From Bacteroidota bacterium (GTDB lineage Bacteria; Bacteroidota; Bacteroidia; B-17B0; Aurantibacillaceae), in NCBI GenBank assembly GCA_021155905.1, contig JAJNBG010000007.1:1-64000 (forward strand): 64,000 bases of DNA, in the 5' to 3' direction. Below the pieces are notes generated by a model that searched no databases, was not told the origin of the DNA, and saw only the letters and a program-made list of their open reading frames with translations. The translations under genes and the position numbers were made by a program. This document shows, in pieces, positions 60,851-64,000 of the stretch; position 1 is the first letter of the stretch, and every line of letters starts with the position of its first letter.

Positions 60851-61070
60851 ATTTTAATGTTCTTTTTGCTTGAACAAAAAGAACCAAAAATTCAAGGCGA
60901 AAGACCAACCAACATTTTTCGCGCGCAAGGCTGCCCAGGAAACGGAGTGAAAACCTGCACACATGCTGGCTCTTCGCTAAAAAAGTTCACTGAACTTTTT
61001 ATAAACGCTCAGCCCCGCACTCTTTCGCCAAAACCAGCCGCACTATTACCAACGTATGCAGTGACGTAAA
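60851..61070 (+). repeat. Candidate dispersed intergenic element
   Basis: Its one open frame (60857-61069, FLLEQKEPKIQGERPTNIFR and later KKFTELFINAQPR) resembles, from memory, translated intergenic repeats seen in many Bacteroidota. It contains a perfect 10-bp inverted repeat around one base (AAAAAGTTCA/TGAACTTTTT, 60980-61000). Its GC-richer middle (GCGCGCAAGG, CCAGGAAACGG) differs from the flanks. Likely non-coding repeat, not a gene. Confidence 0.45.
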
Positions 61071-61104
61071 AATTATAGATTAGAATCTTACTTATAATTG
61101 AAAA

Positions 61105-62745
61105 CTAAACCACTTCCGCCTTGGAAGTTCCGTTGTATTGGATGATCAGATGCTTGTTTTCATTTTTAATCGTTTGCTCATTGGCAAATAATTTAAAGTC
61201 GAAATCCAATGGCAATACCACATAACGGTATTTATGGTGATTGAGTTTTAACTGATCAATCAGTTTATTTTTGGAAGTAAATTCCATTTCCTCCAGGAAC
61301 AAATTCTTTGGCTTTACTTTAAAATGGAGGTAATAATCAACGGCAATCAACTGTTGGAGTATGGCATCATTTGGAAAGGCTTGCTTTGAATAAGCCGTGA
61401 TGATCTCAAATACATCCGTTAATGAGTATTTATGAAAATCTTTTTGGGTTCCGAAAAAATGGCCAAGACCCAGTAAGAATTCAAAAATACTGTAATGATG
61501 GGTCACATACTTTAAGGTATTAACCGCCTTTTTACCGTTCCAGTATATTTCCAATGCATGCTCCAGTTCCACGATCTGGCGCAATTGATCTTTGGACAAA
61601 TAATTACTCTCTATAATCTGGTATGGAGGCATTGGGTCAAATTTGAAACCATGCTCGGCGTGTTTTTTCCTCACAGGAGTGCCTTTCAGGAATTTTAAGA
61701 ATCCCAGCTGCATTTCGGGAGCAAACAATTTAAACACCTCCTCGATACTGAATCTAATATCTTCCCAGTGATCCAGTGCCATCCCAACAATCAGGTCAAG
61801 GTGCATTTCCACTTTATAATCCAATTGTTTGATAATACTGGTAGTTTTCTCGAAACTTTGCTTTCGGCTCACTAACAAGTTTGCCTTTTGGTTAACAGTT
61901 TGAATCCCGATCTCAAAACGAAATAAATTATCCGGCACATGATCATGAATGAACTGGATGATATCCGGGTGAAGAATATCTGCTGTAATTTCAAACTGAA
62001 AGACATTTTCCGGACGATAGTTTTCCAATATGAATTTAAAAATATCCAGCGTGAAGTCCTTCTTGATATTAAAGGTTCTGTCCAGGAACTTGATCACCTT
62101 ACCATGTTGCATCATATACAACAAAGTAGCTTTGATGGAGTCGTTCGGCAGGTATCGCACTTTATTATCCAGACTCGCTAGACAAAACTCGCATTTATAA
62201 GGACAACCCCTGGAAGTTTCAATGTACAATACTTTATTGGCAAGCACAGCGGGATTATCAAAACGATAAGGCATACTGTTCTGAAAATTTTTCAGATCAA
62301 ACATGGGAGCCATTTTGTTTTGCTTCACTTCTACACCATCTTTCCAAACCAGACTGGAAACCTGCTCAACCTTTGGAAATGAGGAAAGGAATTCATTGAA
62401 TGCCGTTTCACCTTCGCCCACAATAATATAATCCACATGGTTCAGCGAGATCACATCTTCAAATTCATAACTTACTTCCGGGCCTCCCAACAGGATTTTC
62501 GTTTGTGGATTAAGTACCTTAATTTTTTCGGCAACAGCTAATGTTTGCGTAATGTTCCAGATATAACAGCTAAACGCCACTACTTCAAAAGTAGCGCAAT
62601 GTCTGGCAACCTCATCCTTATCTTCTTTGATGTTAAATTCTTTCCACTCGAGACCTTCATGGTCCTCGTTCAATTCATACAACAAACGGATCGCGAGATT
62701 CGTGTGAATGTATTTGGCATTAAGAGTGGTAAGTAGCAATTTCAT
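61105..62745 (-). CDS. B12-binding-domain radical SAM protein (DUF4080-like)
   Basis: 546 aa from the ATG at 62745 (TTG at 62754 in frame). N-terminal cobalamin-binding-like Rossmann domain (about 1-140: MKLLLTTLNAKYIHTNLAIR, CYIWNITQTLAVAEKI, ILLGGPEVSYEF). Radical SAM domain with CxxxCxxC in TSRGCPYKCEFCLAS, then LDRTFNIKKDFTLDIFKFIL, FRFEIGIQTVNQKANLLVSR and MHLDLIVGMALDHWEDIR. A C-terminal DUF4080-like part follows. Substrate unknown. Monocistronic. Confidence 0.88.
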   Translation of the reverse strand: MKLLLTTLNAKYIHTNLAIRLLYELNEDHEGLEWKEFNIKEDKDEVARHCATFEVVAFSCYIWNITQTLAVAEKIKVLNPQTKILLGGPEVSYEFEDVISLNHVDYIIVGEGETAFNEFLSSFPKVEQVSSLVWKDGVEVKQNKMAPMFDLKNFQNSMPYRFDNPAVLANKVLYIETSRGCPYKCEFCLASLDNKVRYLPNDSIKATLLYMMQHGKVIKFLDRTFNIKKDFTLDIFKFILENYRPENVFQFEITADILHPDIIQFIHDHVPDNLFRFEIGIQTVNQKANLLVSRKQSFEKTTSIIKQLDYKVEMHLDLIVGMALDHWEDIRFSIEEVFKLFAPEMQLGFLKFLKGTPVRKKHAEHGFKFDPMPPYQIIESNYLSKDQLRQIVELEHALEIYWNGKKAVNTLKYVTHHYSIFEFLLGLGHFFGTQKDFHKYSLTDVFEIITAYSKQAFPNDAILQQLIAVDYYLHFKVKPKNLFLEEMEFTSKNKLIDQLKLNHHKYRYVVLPLDFDFKLFANEQTIKNENKHLIIQYNGTSKAEVV

Positions 62746-62791
62746 GGGCTTCAAAGATACAAAAAATGCAGCAAATTCGGCTAAAATAAAA

Positions 62792-62819
62792 GAACCTCTG
62801 CTTTTAAAGGCAGAGGTTC
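62792..62819 (-). terminator. Rho-independent terminator of the COQ7-like gene
   Basis: GAACCTCTGC and GCAGAGGTTC form a 10-bp stem around an 8-nt loop; on the minus strand it is followed by a T-rich run. It lies downstream of the COQ7-like gene that ends at 63007. Confidence 0.7.
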
Positions 62820-63006
62820 ATTCCAATTTTCATCAATTAATAAAACCTATTTAAAAACGTATGAAATATCAGAATATGGCTGTTGGGGCAAATTATTGGT
62901 GTTTAGCGCACTTAGCTTTAGTTCTGAATTCTTGTACGTAAAAAAGAGAAGAAGGTTCGCTTTTACTTCAAAGACTTACGACTCCTGGTTTCAGTGACGC
63001 CCGATT

Positions 63007-63570
63007 TTATTTTTGCTTGCAGTACACATCCGATTGTTCTACCGGATACTTTGTATCGAGGTCTATGTTATTAAAGCTACCTTTTCCCCAGAAAAATAAT
63101 TTCTCAAAAAATGGCAGTAATTTATTGTCTTTAATCTGCTCCAGGAAATACACTTCATGTTCTTTTTCCTTAATTCCCATTTCGTATAAAACAGAATCAT
63201 GCTCCTTAATACCTAATGAATTAAAGAACTGTTTCATTCGAAAATACTCACACACGTTACCGCTTTCCAGCCTTCCGGCGAAGTAAAAAGGCATGAACCA
63301 ACCGATCACATGACAACTGAAAGAAATCATCTTACCGATCACATGAAACTTAAATTCATAAAATCTGGAGATAGAAATATCATAATGCTTCATGATTTCC
63401 AATACTTCGGTGCGATGATTCCATTCATCCATTTCAATCTGACGAATAGCTTTTTTTTCATCAGGGTTTTTGACTGCCGCTGCATGGCCCTGGTAAGCAA
63501 AAGCCGCCGCTTTTTCTGCAGAATAGGCTTTCTTCAGTAAATCAACTAATTCAGGATGTTGTAGTTTCAT
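63007..63570 (-). CDS. COQ7/ferritin-like di-iron protein
   Basis: 187 aa, helical. Di-iron motifs characteristic of the COQ7 superfamily: AYSAEKAAAFAYQGH (first Glu), QIEMDEWNHRTEVLEI (ExxxH) and IKEKEHEVYFLEQI (ExxH), with a hydrophobic middle (FSCHVIGWFMPFYFAGRLES). COQ7 hydroxylates demethoxyubiquinone, but Bacteroidota make menaquinone, so the substrate is open. It is 5 nt downstream of the methyltransferase gene on the same strand. Confidence 0.75.
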   Translation of the reverse strand: MKLQHPELVDLLKKAYSAEKAAAFAYQGHAAAVKNPDEKKAIRQIEMDEWNHRTEVLEIMKHYDISISRFYEFKFHVIGKMISFSCHVIGWFMPFYFAGRLESGNVCEYFRMKQFFNSLGIKEHDSVLYEMGIKEKEHEVYFLEQIKDNKLLPFFEKLFFWGKGSFNNIDLDTKYPVEQSDVYCKQK

Positions 63571-63575
63571 GCGCC

Positions 63576-64000
63576 TTACTTTTTGATATAAAATTTCAGA
63601 AGTTTGGTTTCGTTAGCATCGATAAACCGGAATGAAGAAGGGATTTTATTTTTGAAGGTATAATACGTCACCAGCCTGGTCCCGGTTCTACATTCATTCA
63701 ATTTTGTCATTAAATTTTCATGGTATTTTTTATATACCGCAAGAGAAACTTTGGAAGTCTCATCCAGCACACAGGTTTCATCAAAATGTTCGTGAAACGA
63801 ATTGAAAAAATAAATACCATTGAATTGCTCAAAATCCAAATTCGTAAAATCATCATTGATAAAATGAGCGTTTTTTAACTGATGCGTCTTTTTGATCCTG
63901 TTCGAAACATTGGTCAGTATTTTACGTTTTTCAACGCCATAAAATTGAGCACCTGTAATACAGGAACCAATACTGCAAAATTTACCAACTCCCGAGCCAA
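63576..64000 (-). CDS. Class I SAM-dependent methyltransferase, DOT1-like (partial)
   Basis: The gene runs off the window end; the visible about 141 C-terminal residues begin before the first motif. Rossmann SAM motif LGSGVGKFCSIGSCITGAQF, then YGVEKRKILTNVSNRI, FINDDFTNLDFEQFNGIYFF and a C-terminal part with TGTRLVTYYTFKNKIPSSFR. Layout fits DOT1-like bacterial methyltransferases. Stop at 63576; start not in the window. Confidence 0.75.
   Translation of the reverse strand, partial: GSGVGKFCSIGSCITGAQFYGVEKRKILTNVSNRIKKTHQLKNAHFINDDFTNLDFEQFNGIYFFNSFHEHFDETCVLDETSKVSLAVYKKYHENLMTKLNECRTGTRLVTYYTFKNKIPSSFRFIDANETKLLKFYIKK

Noticed and set aside
1..64000. CRISPR arrays, prophage, IS elements, tRNA and rRNA
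   Set aside because: No repeat-spacer pattern, transposase, integrase or cloverleaf-like sequence was recognised on reading.

Overview
The window is a gene-dense, AT-rich stretch of a Bacteroidota chromosome. The evidence is four proteins with type IX secretion (T9SS) C-terminal sorting domains, a PorE-like OmpA protein, a TonB-dependent receptor with an N-terminal carboxypeptidase-like domain, GH3-family and DUF1571 proteins, and promoters resembling the Bacteroidota -7 element TAnnTTTG. No rRNA, tRNA, CRISPR array, insertion sequence or prophage was recognised. Most genes are housekeeping or envelope genes of a free-living Gram-negative bacterium: ispD (isoprenoids), kdsB (Kdo/LPS), aroK (aromatics), ribD (riboflavin), recQ, an RsmI-like methyltransferase, trmN6, yicC, a PBP4-type DD-peptidase and a UbiA-type prenyltransferase.

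Layout. 1-4.5 kb: secreted proteins of unknown function facing an HTH regulator with a perfect inverted repeat upstream, then an AT-rich T9SS cargo gene. 4.5-20 kb: ispD and a PolX/PHP protein (overlapping starts/stops), TonB-C-like and TPR proteins, GH3, a type-23-like secreted protein, aroK-kdsB, DUF1571, prolyl oligopeptidase, AlkD-like protein, glucosaminidase, recQ-rsmI. 20-30 kb: an apparent regulon. Two OmpR-type response regulators (21.2 and 29.4 kb) flank a CarboxypepD-like protein, a MORN protein, a SpoIIE-type phosphatase, a TonB-dependent receptor and a T9SS beta-helix protein. Upstream of each of these five genes lie TTAAC/GTAAA-like direct repeats at about 11 bp spacing, the layout recognised by PhoB/PhoP-type regulators. 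The second regulator has Glu in place of the phosphoacceptor Asp, and its ATG sits 3 nt after a terminator T-run.

30-38 kb: VOC protein, two small Lys/Ala-rich basic proteins, a PepSY-like protein, a T9SS protein, a trypsin-like T9SS protease split by a one-base frameshift in a T-run, and a large AsmA-like protein. 38-47.6 kb: PorE-like protein, TPR protein, trmN6, DD-peptidase, and a ribD-EamA-yigZ-aminotransferase operon. 47.8-54 kb: an ECF sigma / membrane anti-sigma-like / outer-membrane lipoprotein operon, yicC, UbiA family, YARHG lipoprotein and DUF2306. 54-64 kb: a beta-propeller protein, an unknown protein with a GNAT-like region, a five-gene minus-strand operon (radical SAM, pentapeptide repeat, YciI, ChaN, thioredoxin), a dispersed-repeat-like intergenic element, a B12-binding radical SAM protein, a COQ7/ferritin-like protein and a methyltransferase cut by the window end.

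Functions were assigned by reading motifs only; no database search was run. The most interesting material is the 21-30 kb regulatory cluster.
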